NCBI GenBank assembly: GCA_034336665.1
Contig: CM067568.1
Coordinates: forward strand, 44,496,770 to 44,560,769
DNA from: Luscinia megarhynchos
Taxonomy: Eukaryota; Chordata; Aves; Passeriformes; Turdidae
Direction of reading: 5' to 3'
Length of the DNA: 64,000 nt
This document shows positions 28,429 to 41,858 of the stretch, piece by piece (position 1 is the stretch's first letter; each line of letters opens with the position of its first letter). Below the pieces are notes generated by a model. That model was not told the DNA's origin. It did not search any database and was given only the letters and a program-made list of their open reading frames with translations. The position numbers were made by a program, and so were the translations under genes.

Positions 28429-29924
28429 GTGAGCGGCGGGACGGGCGGGCACCGGGGCGGCGGCGAGGCCGGGGCTGGGTGCCCAGGGATGTGCTGTTCC
28501 TCTCCTCCTCGCAGCTCGCAGCGGCTCGTGTCGGAGCCCGGGCACGGTCCCGTCTCTTCGCTGCTCCGTTTCCTGCCTTGTGCCTGTCGAAGAGCCGCTG
28601 CCGCGGGCGCGCCCCGGCGGGAGGCGCTCGGCTCAGGGGCGCGCCAGAGGCACCGGGCAGCCCGGCGGGCGCTGGGGCCGAGCTCCGGGCTGGCGGGCAG
28701 CGGACACAAGGATGCTCCTCGCAGGTGCCATTTCTGGGAGATGTATAGAATGTTATAGAAAATCCTAGATCTCGGGGTTTCATAGGCTGTACGCTCAGAA
28801 GGGCCCTTTCTGAGGGTCGTCCGGTCTTAACAAGAATAGTTATAGTTAAATAGTTATTGTGGTTTCCAGCTGCAAAGTGTACAACTTGGAAAGACTGGAT
28901 TTCAAACCACTCGGCTTTTTGCTCCTTCAGACTTTTCAAGGCAGAACCATCAAGTCGGTGGGCACAGCTTATTTCACTTGTGAATAAACCCAAGCTTATT
29001 CAGGCTGAAGGAGCCTTCAGGGGGAGGTGATACTGAACAGAAATTCCGAGCAGTCTGACAGGTGTACATTAAGATGAAAAGGGATAGCATCAGGAACTGA
29101 CATAGCACCCCAGGGAGCCCATCGGTGTCAACAGAGAAGCTTCATTTAGGCATCTGCAGACAGCTAAAAGCCTCGGAGGAAGGGAGCTTTCTGTAGTTAA
29201 AGACAGGCAATCTGTATGCATTTATCACTGTGACAAATGAGGTCACTAAATCTTATTAATGGTATAGCCAATTCACATCAGTCTCTCTCCACGGATGAAA
29301 TGTACATTGAGGTATGGTTATTTAATTCTTCAGGAAATCTCCATTAACAGGTTTTGGGGTTTTTTTCTGAAAAGGAGTGGGCTCCTCCAAAAGCTCACTT
29401 TGCTCTCAATCAACCCTTTGTCACATAATGTAGTGTCCCTTTTGCCTAGAAATCAAGTGGTAGTAGTAATATCTCAGGATGTGAGACATCAAAACAACTT
29501 CTTTTCTCAGTCAGGACTTGAAGCAATTCCTGTGTCTTATCCCAGTGCTCTGCCCACCAGGGAATAATTTTAAGGTGAGACTCTCAGTGTTTTCTGTTGA
29601 AACTATTCCACTTTGCATAGCCTCATAAAATATCTGCAGACCGGAAAATAAAACAAAATCTAAGTCCCAATTTGCACTTCAGCAAATGTGTATGTGCTTT
29701 ATACAGAGACATACAGCATTAGGTAGGCTCTGGGTGTTCAGCAGCATTAGACTGTGGGGTCACAGTCATCATCAAGTGCTCTGATGTCCAAAGACTTCTG
29801 TCGTACCTTGGCACTGTAGTGCCTCCAAGAAGTAGGGACCTGGAATAAAATGTATCTTGTAAAAACACGTAACATGAAGCAACTTCTCAAACTGACCTAT
29901 GGTATTCCTGCCCTTTTCACAGGC

Positions 29925-30172
29925 CGCTGGAAGTTGGAGGGGATCTCTGGAGATTGTCTGGTCCAACCCCCACACTCCAAGCAGGGTCAGTGACAGCCAG
30001 CTGCTCAGGGCTGCATCCTGTTGGAGTTTGGGTATCTCTCTTGGTGGAGACTCCACAATCTCTCAGGACAAGTTGTGCCAGTGTTTGACCAACCTCACAT
30101 TAAAAGAGGGTCTTTTTCTCCTATTCAAATGGAATTTCCTGTATTTCAATTTGCACACGTTGCTTCTTGTCT
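29925..30172 (-). mobile_element. CR1 LINE 3' fragment, minus orientation
   Basis: The plus strand reads the reverse complement of CR1: GGATCTCTGGAGATTGTCTG, GTCCAACCCC, CTGCTCAGGGC, GTTTGGGTATCTCTC, ACAATCTCTC and the GCACACGTTGCTTCTTGTC end. It lacks the terminal octamers. The length is about 250 bp. Confidence 0.85.
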
Positions 30173-30916
30173 TCTGTGTGTGAACTGTGTGAACAGTGAG
30201 GCGAAGGAGGAAATTATATCATCTTCACAAAATGAGATACATTTTCTGCAGAAATTGTCAAAATTTGCATTCTTCCTCTCTGCAAAAAGTCACAGCAAAT
30301 TGGGCTGGAGGTGTAAAGTCTTGGTACAAGGTGAGAAAAGAAATTTGTCAACTGATAGATTACCTGAGGCCCAAAAGGTAAAATTGTCTGGAGTAAAGGC
30401 TCGGATTTTTAACCATACACAGCAATGAGCAACCACATGATGTATTGTACAGAAGGGGTAGAAGGAGACATAGCATCTTCTTTAAGCAGCCTTTTAGAAA
30501 GGGTTGCTGATGGAAGTGGTGTTTGCTAATGGGAAAGTCTGTATGGAGTGAAACAATCACAGTGTCCATGTTACAGCCATGTCATGGAGTGAAGGAAGGA
30601 GTTCTGAAAAGCGTCAGAAAGTGCCTATTTCCTCATTTTCACCTGTCAGTTCAGCTCCTGCTAATTGGAGTTACAGCCGTGCAAAAGAAAAGTGTGTGTG
30701 ATAATGCCCAGCAGACCACCAAGGTTGTTAAACCCAGAGGGCTGGACAACTGCTTGTAGCCTTGAGTTCACCCTGTCTTTCCTGTGTATAGACTGAGCAA
30801 AGAGTGGCAGCTGCACTAAATGCTCCACCTGGGGCCATGGCCAAGCTTACTCCTGGTGTCTCAGAGACCAAATGATCTGCTCTTACCTAACAATACCATA
30901 ATTGCCTGAAGTATTT

Positions 30917-31432
30917 AGAATCATGGAATTGTAGAATGTCCTGTGTTGAAAGGGATCCACAAGGATCATCGAGTCCAACTCCTGACTGCACAGGACAGCC
31001 CCAAGAGTCTCACCATGTGCCTGAGAGCAGTGTCCACACACTTACTGAACTCTGTCAGGCTTGGTTCTGTGGCCACTTCCCTGGGGAGCCTGTTCCAATG
31101 CCCAACCACCCCCTGGGTGAAGAATCTTTTTTCTAATATCCAGCCTAAATTGCCCCAACACAGCTTCAGGTCATTCCCTCAGTCCAGTCACTTGTCATGA
31201 GAGTGCCTGAGGATCAGTGCCTGACCCTCCCCTTTCCTTCACAAGGAAGTTGCAGACTGCAGTGGGGTGTCCCCTCAGTCTCCTTCTGGCTGAACAGACC
31301 AAGTGACCTCAGCTGCTTCTCATAGAGTTCCCCTCGAGGCCCTTCATGATATTCATGATCCTCCTTTAGATGATCTCTAACAGCGTAATATCTCTTTTAT
31401 GCTGTGGTGCCCAACAGTGCACACATGCTGCA
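30917..31432 (-). mobile_element. CR1 LINE 3' fragment, minus orientation
   Basis: This is a well-preserved copy of about 515 bp. From the left it shows the tail (AATCATGGAATTGTAGAATG), GATCATCGAGTCCAACTCC, CTGGGGAGCCTGTTCCAATG, CCACCCCCTGGGTGAAGAA, TAATATCCAGCCTAAATTG, TCAGTCTCCTTCTGGCTGAA and TGGTGCCCAACAGTGCACA. It is the clearest CR1 in the window. Confidence 0.93.
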
Positions 31433-33659
31433 AACAGCTCTAATAATTCAAAATGGTCTGCTTTAGCCATTGAGCCATAAGCAAGAAAGGCATCCCTAGA
31501 GCAAAAGGTTTTTTAGGGAAGCTGCAGGTAAAGTGAGGCTGTTTACTTGCCTTACAGAGACTACCATGTAGTTGTCAGCTCACTGAAATTGTAATTGCCA
31601 CCAGCCTTGGATTGCATCTGCTAATAAACTAGAACACTGCCCACCTTTGAAAGCGGATGCTCAAGTGCATGGTTAACTCTAACTTTACCAAAAGCTTTCT
31701 GTAATGTATGACAGATCTGTATAAAGCAAAGATGTAGAGAAAATGTGAAAAGGAGAACATAGGTTATAATGATAGGATTGTCATCAGTCTCTGCTATATG
31801 CAGGACAATGTAGAAAACTTAAAGCAAATCATGTTATCGAAAGGAAGTATAAAATCAAAGCAACCTGGAAATATTGCTTTTATAAGCAAGACCTAAAAAA
31901 GAGACACGTGTGATGGCCTAGTATGTTCTCTTTTGGACACTGGTTAAAATATAAGTTAAGCCATATGGTTGTAATGCACAAGGTTAGGGGAAAGGCCAGG
32001 TCTGGTCTCACATGTAAATTTTCTTACTTCTTTTAGTGCCAGTCATCCAGTTTTACAGAAGATATCTAAAATAAATCACATTAATTTATATGTCCTAATG
32101 TGCCTGTTCCCTGACTATAATAAAATAGCTGATGTGTCAAGTTCAAAGATTTGTAATTCCACTGTTAGTGTTGAAATTTTGGTGAAATAAATCCCACCCT
32201 GTCAATCTACAGATGGACACTGAGGCAGCAGCAGAACCAGAACAGCAACCCACTGTTGGCACTGTTGATTGTAACTTCTGTGCCACAGGTTCTGGCTCTC
32301 TCATTTAAATGAAATCAGTAAGTAGTTAAAAGCACTCAAACTCTGTAAAGGAAATCATGTTATCATTTACACTCTCTTAAGAAGATCAGGATTAGGTTTT
32401 GTGTGAGGAGTTGGCATTTTCCAGTGCATGACTTCATAGTATTATGGGGATTTCTCTCCTTGCAGGTGAATATGCTGGGAGCTGAGCACAAATGCCCTAG
32501 TAAGGTTTTGAAACATATAAGCAACTTAAGAAAAAACCTTCCTGGTTTTGATTTTTACCTAGTAAGTGTAGAAGGCAATTTCTATGACCATGGAGTGGCA
32601 GAGTTCATTATTCTTTAGAGGGAAAGGAAGTACAGAAACCAGGGGATTTTGAGAGCAAAACTTTAAACACAGACCTGCCTGCAGTTTTGAATCTCAGAGA
32701 AACCAAAACTAAGGAAAAATTATTTAAGGGGGACTATCAGAGTCCTGGGCAAAAGATATGAATGCTGGTGGCTCAAGTGATCCAAATGTGAAATACAGAA
32801 GAAGGACAGGAAGTATAGAAAAAGACAAATGTATAAATTTTAAGTTAATTTTTGTCACGAGAAGGAAACATACAGAAAATGGATAGAAAATTAGATCAGT
32901 GAAGGCAAATAAAAGGAATAAAATGGAAATAAAGGAACAGATACAAAATTATGCTATTTGCAAAGGGTGTCATGGGTTATGTGAAGTGGTTCATCAGCAC
33001 AATAGTGATGAGAAAGACTCAGAGAAACATTCGTCTGCTGTATAGAAAAGAGGAAGAGCTCTCAACGAATGATTTGAAGAAGGCTGAAATGTGTAATGGT
33101 TTTTTTGTATCAGTCTTCTGAAAAGGTCAGCTCTGAACTGTTGTGTGGTACAATTAACACTTGTAAGAAAGGGGAAAGTAAAAGAACAGCTTAGAATCCC
33201 TAAATCTGTCAGATCTTTTTAAATCAATTACGCTAATACAACTGCATTCTAGAATATTCAAAGAAATTACTAAAGCAATAATGAGCACTTTGGCAACTCC
33301 TAGAAGGGTTTGAAATTCCAGGCAAGTTAAAATGACAAACATGTTGTCAGTCTTTAAAAAAGGAATGATGATAGTAAGAAATAGAAAAGAATGGGCTTCA
33401 ATTGCAACAAAAAAGATTCAGATTGTACATGAGAAAAAGTTTTCTAGATGAAGTGAAGCAAGTGTGCAGTGTAGGAATGACGTAGAGATTTCATCACCAA
33501 AGTCTTTTACACTCAGGTTAACCAGACACCCCACAAGAATTATGCAGAATCCTTAATTCCCTCATTGTGCAGTGAATAGATGAGATGAACCTTTTCTGCC
33601 TCTGCCAGGGCTTTTTTCCCCGGGTTCTGTGATAGTATGTGCTCATTATTCCTGTTATC

Positions 33660-33702
33660 CTTAAAAGAAAAGAAAAAAAAAAACAACAACAAAAAAAACC
33701 AA
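33660..33702 (+). repeat. A-rich low-complexity tract
   Basis: Interrupted poly(A) with AAC units. No adjoining processed gene or SINE was recognised. Confidence 0.8.
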
Positions 33703-36700
33703 GATGTTAATCACACTGCATATAGAGTCTTGTTCTTTGGCTGTTTTTACTTGTATTTTTAGAGTGCAGATAAAAAGATTTTTTGACAAATTTACACTGA
33801 CTTTCTTATAAACCTTGAGGAAATAAAACAAGATTTTAATACTAGGATCGAGCAGGTCTTGAGATATGCAATTATGCTACCCTGCTTGGTATACGCCTCA
33901 AATCAAATAAACTTTAAACCAGCCCAAAATAGAACTGATCATGGACTAGAAGTACTTACTTAATTAAAGCACTAAAATCAGATATAACAGTATCTTTATG
34001 CTGCTGGAACCAAAAAAAAAATAGTCACGGATGGAAAAATAGTCATCAAGAAAACCAACTAAAAATAATAAGAATGTTGCTCCTGCAAGGAGTTAAGTAC
34101 TTTTCTAGAAGTCTTTGTTCTGGTATCTGTACCTCCTGCTTGGTTTTGATATTCTGGTATGACTTGGAGACAAAGAGCATGAGGAAAGTACTGTTATTGT
34201 CCATTTGTTGCACAAAGCACTGCTGAAAATGGAATGAAGTCCTTGAGATGGCATGCACCGGGGACCATGTAGCAGTCCTGTGTGTCTGAACGAAACGTTG
34301 CCAGTTCTCTGGGTGAGCAGGGGCAGGAGACTCCATCCTCAGGCTGTTGCACTGCATCCCTTGGCAGAAAGGGGAATAGACCAGGGCTTTTGCAGCTCCC
34401 TGGCAGACTGGGCATACAAACACCAGGCCAAGGAAAGCCCCAGGAGGGAGCTTCCTCCAGATGGGCCAACTGGAGAATGCATCCATCCCCAGCCAGGCCA
34501 CTCTCCAGCCTGCTCACCTCGTGAACTGATAGCCCTGCTATTATCCTACTACTTCTGCCTAATACTTACTTCTAAATATCTCTAATTATCCAAGCCAGAA
34601 GTTTCTTGAGGAGCCTGCTGCAGGTGGAGCTGGAGATCATTCCTATGAACTGTAGCACTCAGCATGTGAAGGTTTTCTGACTAGAGTGGTGACACAATTT
34701 TCTCATTTCCTGGAGGAAAACTTGCTTTTTTAATTGAAAGCAGAAGCCTAATCAGGGCTGAGCAGATTAGACATGCCATGAAGTGGGACAAATTGGATGG
34801 AGAAAAGAAAAACAGTGATTTAATCAAATTACTTGCTGGTCATAGGAGCAGTCCTAATTTGTCCCATAGATGATTTCTAGAAATAAAGAGGGTCTGGGTA
34901 TGCTGAATAGTGAGGCTGATAAAAAAAAAGAGACTATATTGACTTATAGACTTAAGTGATTATTAACTAGTCAGTTTATATAATTATATATATTATAGTT
35001 ATTAATACAAAATAATTATTTTAACTTGGATTAATCCACATATACAAAGAGGGAGAAATTTGTTCTAAATTATATCATAAACGCTGGTGGAAGTTGCAAA
35101 CTTAAATCCCAGTATTAGCTGACTGTCTTTGACTGTCTTAACTGAGTTTTAGAATAATTTGGTCAGGATATAAAATACTGAAGATAAAGGCATTGTCACT
35201 ATTTATGTTTGCTCATGGATAGTACTTTTGTCCAGTGGAATTATTTCTGCTGTTCAAGGTTCAGGTGACTGATATACCAGCAGTTCATATATTAAAGCTT
35301 TTTCAGCACATTAAGAATACTTAAAACCAGAAATGTTTCAATATTAAATGTGAAAAGAAAGAACTTTTGTAGCTAAATAGTGAAATATTATTCTGTAATT
35401 TAAATTGCAGGAAAAATATATAGTATTATAACATGGAGATTTTTATAGCATTCGTGAGATTTGAGCATTCCATTGATTTCACACTGCCATCCCTGAAGGC
35501 AGAATATGGCTTGTGGAAGTGTTTCAGACTTCTTGACAGGTGAAAATTCAATATATCAGTAGGTGCCGTTGATTGCAAATATAGGCCAAGCTTTTTGCAA
35601 GCCTCAAACCAGCTTTGAGTTTGAGGTGGTTTTGTTCTCACAGTGAGAATATTAATACAACCCTAAGTGCGATCTTTATTCACAAAGAACTAATATGCCT
35701 ATTTTAAGTGTGACTGTTTTTAATAGGCAGTAGTTCTGCTGAAAATCTGATAGTTATTAGAAAACTAAAGAAGTGGAAAGCATGCATTCCTGCAGTGTAA
35801 AAACATAACATTGTAAAAAACTGCAAACCAAGTAGCAAAACATTGAATTTAAAAGTACTAAAGGCAGGTGCAGACTTTAAAAAAACCTGTTTCCTATTTT
35901 AAGCATGTATTTGCAATAATTTTGTGCTTTTCCACAAGGCTCCTTGCAGTAATTGGTCAGAACTTCACAGCAACAGCTGTCCAGCCTTCTTGCTAAAATA
36001 GACTGTTCCTCATGCACATCTGTGCTAGTGATTCTCTCATTCATACCTGCCTGTAGGGGCAGCTGAGCTTTGTTGATTCTCTCTGGTCGAGGATAAAGCC
36101 TGCTGACAGGTACAATACTGTATTTCATATTCTTATGCACACGCATAAAGTTATATAGTCAAGCTCAAAAATTTAAACTACTTAGAGCAAAACCAGTAAG
36201 TTCCATTACTGGCATAGGAAAAAAAGAAATATTATCGTCCAGTTAGAGGCAGAAATATTTTTCTTCTGAAGTTATTTCCATAAAGATATCAATAGGATAG
36301 TGCTGTTAGGGTAAAATCATCTCTATATATGCAAGTTTTCTTTCATATTGCATAAAATTCCTTTTTATAATATGTCTTGCTTTTGTAGTCTTCCTACATC
36401 ACATCTCTTTTTCATTCCCTGTATGCTATGCACTGGCACTGTTTTGTTTTTTGTTCTAAGAAAAATATTTTATAATGGCCAGTTTCTCTTATTTTTCTAA
36501 GTAGGAGTTAATTTTGTTATACAGGCTGCTCCTCTTCCTTTCATTTTTCATGTATAATGCTTTAAATAGAAATTCTCATCTGCTCAAAGAGCTGGAGTCT
36601 GCCTTGTCCCTCTCAGGCTACAGTATTCCTAGTTTATCAAGTCAGCAGGTCCAAGTTTGGATTGTGGCTTAATAAGAAGGTTCTTAAGACTGTCTGCGTG

Positions 36701-38329
36701 CTCCGGGGAGCAGTACTGGCCATTCCTTCCTCTTTCACCACAAATTTATGCTGAAGGAGATGCTGCCTTTCAGACAAGCTGTAAACCAAAACCCTACAAC
36801 ATTAGAAGAGTCCTGACACCCTCTGTAACACTTTAGCATTGCCCATAGTTTAGTTTTGATCCTCCAGGCCAAGATGCATAAAAGGCATTTTTGCCATGTT
36901 TTCACTGGATACTGTATTCTGGCTGTTCTCTGACGCCCCATGGGGTAGAACTCTCAGAAGTTATAGGTATTGAAGTATTGCAAAAAGAAATAAAATATTT
37001 ACTCATGGGTGTTCTTAGTTACTCTTGAGAGCCTGCAATGACAGTTTCAAGGTTCCTGCATTTATTCCTTCCAATTTCTTTGTCTGGAATCCAAAAGAGC
37101 ATGACAATAGAAGGTAGGAGGTAATAGGCTTGTCATAACAAAATACTAAATATTTTGTAATTTATAATTTATGCATCTGAAGCCGCATTGTAAAAAGCTT
37201 TGCAAATTGTCCTTTTATAAGGAGAAAGATTCCTACTAGAGATGTTTTTTCTCTATTGCTCCCCTAAAATGAGTTATCTCCTGCCTCATGAGCTGATTCA
37301 GGAGAGTACTGGAAAAAGAAATTACCTGAATGAGGTTTCATTTTGAACCATTTTCCTGATATGTTTAAAATTGAGCATGTAATAGCAAAGTGGCTGGGTT
37401 TTCAATCACTTCAAAGGCCATCTATTGCACTGTACTTCTATACGGATTGTAAGGTGTTTCACTACTCAAATCAAGGACAAAATACTGAGTTTGGAAGTAA
37501 GATTTTATTTAGTCTTCAAGTCTACGTCTTATAGCACTGTTGCGCTGAGGTTATTGCATATAATTTCAATATTTTTTTAATCTTACCAGCATTCAAAGGG
37601 ATAAATACTGTTTTTTACAACCCATCTGCAGAGCCTTCTCACCCTGAAGAAAACATTAGAATGACTCAAAACACACAGATCTGCTTTGTTTACTGGGTGA
37701 TTTTACAGTCATGTTTTATAACAAACTTGCACTTTTAATTTAGTTTCCATTAAATAAAATACATCCAATATCATCCATTAATATCAGTTCACGTATTTGC
37801 TATTCCTAAAATTCTTTCCCATTATCTCTGAGGCTCATCAACCTAAATATTCCATCATAAAAGAATATATAAATCCTACTTTTAATCTTCTGTCCACATT
37901 AAAGGCAGAGCTACAGTAATCTGAATATCATCACTCTTTTTAAGCAGATGCCTGGGCATCAAGCTGGCAGAGATTAGGAGGGAAGGACCAGTAGAGGTGA
38001 TCAAGGGAACTGCAGACAAAAAGGGCCTCCCTGTAATGGGCCAGTAGGCAGACAAGTGTTAAGGATGGAGTCACCTGCTGAACTACAGCAGCAGCACAGG
38101 TACTCACTGTGCCTTGCTCAAACTGGAGCGGTCAGCTTTTAGTGCCACTGAATATTACCCAGGTTAATGTCTGTCCCTCATTCACAGGTGCTTCAGATAT
38201 TTTGAAGACATAGGCCTGGATGAAGAGCATGTTCAATGTAGACACTTGCCTTTCGACAATGAAGCTGTGTTCCAAAATCTTCTGCCTTGGTGTATTCCTG
38301 GACTACTTGCTTTAATGGTCTGGTGGTGC

Positions 38330-38411
38330 CCTTGGCAGTCTTTGGTTAGCAGTTAGACACAATGATCTTAAATTTCTTTTCTAACCAAAATGATTCTGTG
38401 ATTCTGTAATC
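38330..38411 (+). mobile_element. CR1 3' tail fragment
   Basis: The sequence ends in CCCTTGGCAGTC, then ACAATGATCTTAAATTTC, CTAACCAAAATGATTCTG and TGATTCTGTAAT, a CR1 3' end with octamer-like repeats. The approximately 350 bp before it (38000-38330) may belong to the same element but could not be matched. Confidence 0.65.
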
Positions 38412-41400
38412 AGTCCTAAGATAGATTTTGTTCCTTACACATGACAATTAAAGCATTGCACAGGCGCTGTCCCAAACATGCTGGGAACCTTCCTAAGGAT
38501 GTAGAAAATGATGCAGATTTTCTGCACAATGTTTGTTGAAGTGACACAGCTCACATTGCTACAGCTACACCATGAGTGCCATTGGTAGGATCAATTTTAA
38601 TGGCAGAAAATTTCCAGTCTGAGGAGTCAGTTTACTCTGAGACGTCCAGATTGGTATTTAAGTAGTCACCAAAGCTGATGAAGAAAGGGGACAAGTGTGT
38701 TAACTATCACTGATTCTGCATACTTTTGGGGCATCCTTTGTCAGTCTCTTATGTAATCCTAGCTGGAATTCAGCACTGCTGTGATTCAGTGGGGTCCCTG
38801 GGGTCATCCTGCTGTCTTCACACACACCCATACACACTTATACCCACACCCCACGCAGCTGCTCAGGAGAAAATTCCTTTGCAGTAGAGCAATCTCTCAT
38901 CTGGTGTGTAACTGTCCCTACTAGGGTAAATCAAGTGCTGGTTAGAATAAATTACTTAAAGTATTGTTTCTTCATATTTTCTTCTTTTCCTGGGCAATAT
39001 CAGCAGCACTTTAATTGCAAACAGATAATTTTTTTCCATGACATAAAACGTTTCACCACAATGACCTAACAGGGAGTAGTCAAATCTAGCAAAGACATAC
39101 AAAAATACCAGCTCATTTTTCTGTGTTTATTTGCTGCTGGAGCTGTGAGTTACAACAGTCTCATACCTAGAATTACCCAGTAGATTAAAAGGGGAGCATT
39201 GGCAAGTGTTTGCAATCCTGACAAAATCATGCCAACTCCTGACATAATGAGTGAATTTTTTTTAAAAGTGGGGGATACATTTAAGTATTAGTTTGAGATA
39301 TTTTTGATTTGACAGATAATTAACACCTTATCAGCATAAAGAGAAATGAAAGCAAGAAATATGGGTGAGCAGAAGTGCTGCTCCGACTTCCATAAGCCTT
39401 TCTCAGGATATGTTCCCAGTGCAAGCCAATGGTCTGAGGTACAGTTCTCTGCAGTGAGGAGGCTCTGAGGGTCAGAAGACAGGTTTTGCCTTGCTATGAT
39501 AATAGAAAAGTTGGGTGACTAAGCTGTAAGTTAAAGTAGCTGTGGAAGAAAGGAATAATCGTAAAGGGCTATGAATTTACGGGAAGAGAATGAGTATCTG
39601 CAGCAGGGGAGACTTCTCTGATTGGGCTGAAGCATTAAAATTGCATCCTTTATTTACCTTTCATGTTACATAGCATCTTGATTGGAAATGCAGTTGCCTT
39701 TCTCTCTCTTCACCCTCTGCTGTTTTGTCCTATCTACTAACTGGAGCTGTGCCCAAACTGTATGACTGGAAAAACGGAGCCCTCATGCCTTGATTGATGG
39801 CAGGACTTGTGAGAAGGAAGCTGCTCTCAGCTAAGCAATACATAGGAGCATTTATCTAATACTGTCTCTGTGAGAGTCTTCTGTAATCAGGGATATGGGA
39901 TCTGTCTTACTGGCTCTCAGTATCCAGCTCACCATTTCCCCACTGCCTCAGGATTATGCCTCTTGTAGATGAAGAAGGTCTTGGTTGTGGCATAAGTATT
40001 TTCGTCCTTATTCTTCAGTTCTGTTCTGCAATTCTTATTTTCCATGTAATGCCTAGTGGGCCCTGGCCATTTACTCCACTATAATGCCAAAATCATGGAT
40101 ACAGGTAACCAGCTACAAAGAGATGGGTATTATGGGGCAATCTCCTCCTGATACCAGATGAATGTAATCTTCTGACCTGGAATAAAAAGTATTACTTTTT
40201 ATCTCTTGTAAATCCAAAAATTTTGTCATCATTTTGTCTACCCTTTAATGGTAAATTAGGCTGCAGAATATCTGTGGCTTCATTTCTGAAGAGCTATTGC
40301 ATAATATGGACGAAGGTATCAAATGGAAGTGTTTCTTAGCAGAACTGTTTATAAAGCAGACACTCAAATTACTGAGGAAGGAGCTGGCTGGTAGTTGGTT
40401 ACTGGCCCAGTAAAGTCCTCAACTCTGCAACTGTTCCAGGGCACAATGTTGGTGCTCAGAGTGCCACAGGACAGTTTGCAATAGCACTGTATTCAAAGGA
40501 GTTATGTGAAGCAGGTGAGCTAGTTCAGGCTCAAGATACCATTCACACAGAGACTCCAATAGTTTCTACAGATCATGCACAAAAAGTTACCTGTAGAAAT
40601 ATTTGTTTTATTCTCATTTTTCAAAGCAGCATGGGGCAGAGACATGTGTAATGCCAGGGATTCTCCACACTGCCAAGAGCTCCAAAGGCTCCACTCACTG
40701 AATCAAAAAGGAGAGTGGTTTCTGGAACCCTTCTGGTATTGGGAAGTTGGGCACCTTTTCCTGGAATAAGGATAGTTTCTCCCCATGCCAAAGGGAGCCT
40801 GAGAGGTGCTTGTGTGTCTGAGAACTGCCAGCACAGCTGGGCTGTCATGGGCCTTTGGCTCTGTGACAAACTCGTGTTGGGGTTATCAGTTACTTTTGAC
40901 TGGACAACTGTCCCTAAGCCACATGCAAGGAAATCAGGACTCTTTAGCAGACCACAAGGATGATGGCTGCTCAATTGTCAGGAGTCTTTTTCTGTTTTGG
41001 GAAAAATATGTCAAAACCAAAATGTTTCTGTGACTTGCTTGGGTTTGAGGATTTGTTATATCCCATGAAAAAAAATTTTGTTAGAAAATTCCTAGTTTAT
41101 TCTACTACACAGAAACAATTCTAATATAAGTAATTTTCTTTCTTTGTTCCCTTACTGTTTTTCACTTTTCAAAGATGCTCTATTTTTAAAATTAGAAATG
41201 AATCAAGCCATTGGCAACATGGGCTTTTCTTCACATCAAATAACTAATATGGGACATGGTGAGAAGTCAATTTGTTCTGCCTGGTGAAGTGCATCTATGG
41301 TGGCCAACAAAATCCTACTTAAATCCAGAGAAAGCAAACAAACTTTTTTGTTTCATAAAGGATGTCAGAAACCTCTGCCTTAAATACAGAACCAAATTAA

Positions 41401-41645
41401 AATTCTCCTTGGTAAAAAACCCAACAGTGCTAATCAGCTAGACTGTAATAGAGTGAAGGCAGCCTTCTCCACAGTTTCTGAGGCTTGGGCTCTTTCAGAG
41501 CTCTAACTCAAACTAGATCATTCAAACCAGTGATAAAACATGGATGTAGTCCTGCAGAGAAGTGTGTAGCTCCTTTCCATAGCTTTAATGAGACTTTGTC
41601 CAGAGCAAAACAATAGGATCCTGATACATTTTAAGTATTTTGTAA

Positions 41646-41858
41646 ACTTGGCTTGTAAGAAGCATCCTGGGAGTCATGAGTTATGCAGGCATTTCATCTC
41701 TTCATATATAATTGCCAGTTAATAAAAATGTTAAAATGGAAGAAATAACTTTACTTGGCTTGAAAGAAGCATCATGAGAGTCATGAGTTATGCAGACTTT
41801 TCATCTCTTCATGTATAATTGCCAGTTAATAAAAATGCTAAAATGGAATAAATAGCTC
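41646..41858. repeat. 107-bp tandem duplication, two copies
   Basis: Copy 1 at 41646-41752 and copy 2 at 41753-41858 both run from ACTTGGCTTG through GAGTCATGAGTTATGCAG, TTTCATCTCTTCAT, TATAATTGCCAGTTAATAAA to AAAATGGAA. They differ at roughly a dozen positions by eye, so the duplication is not brand new. The unit resembles no repeat family I know. Confidence 0.9.

Larger units (their letters stand above)
27330..28720. promoter_or_regulatory. KCNK13: CpG island / KCNK13 promoter and 5' UTR
   Basis: There is an abrupt change from AT-rich DNA to very CG-rich sequence with dense CpG, ending within the start of intron 1. GC boxes of Sp1 type are visible (around 27492-27500, 27640-27650 and 27737-27746). 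No TATA box lies close to the start codon; a TATAAAA at 27139 is outside the island. The transcription start cannot be fixed. Long open frames on both strands here are a by-product of base composition. The window orientation implies transcription to the right into KCNK13. Confidence 0.8.

Noticed and set aside
27849..28993. Minus-strand frames of 286 and 198 codons overlapping KCNK13 exon 1
   Set aside because: They are antisense shadows of the GC-rich real exon and the start of the intron, with no recognisable motif.
34046..34585. Overlapping 151-codon minus and 110-codon plus frames in intron 1
   Set aside because: Open frames on both strands over the same DNA, no family resemblance and no splice or promoter context. 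Most likely chance in a locally GC-richer patch.
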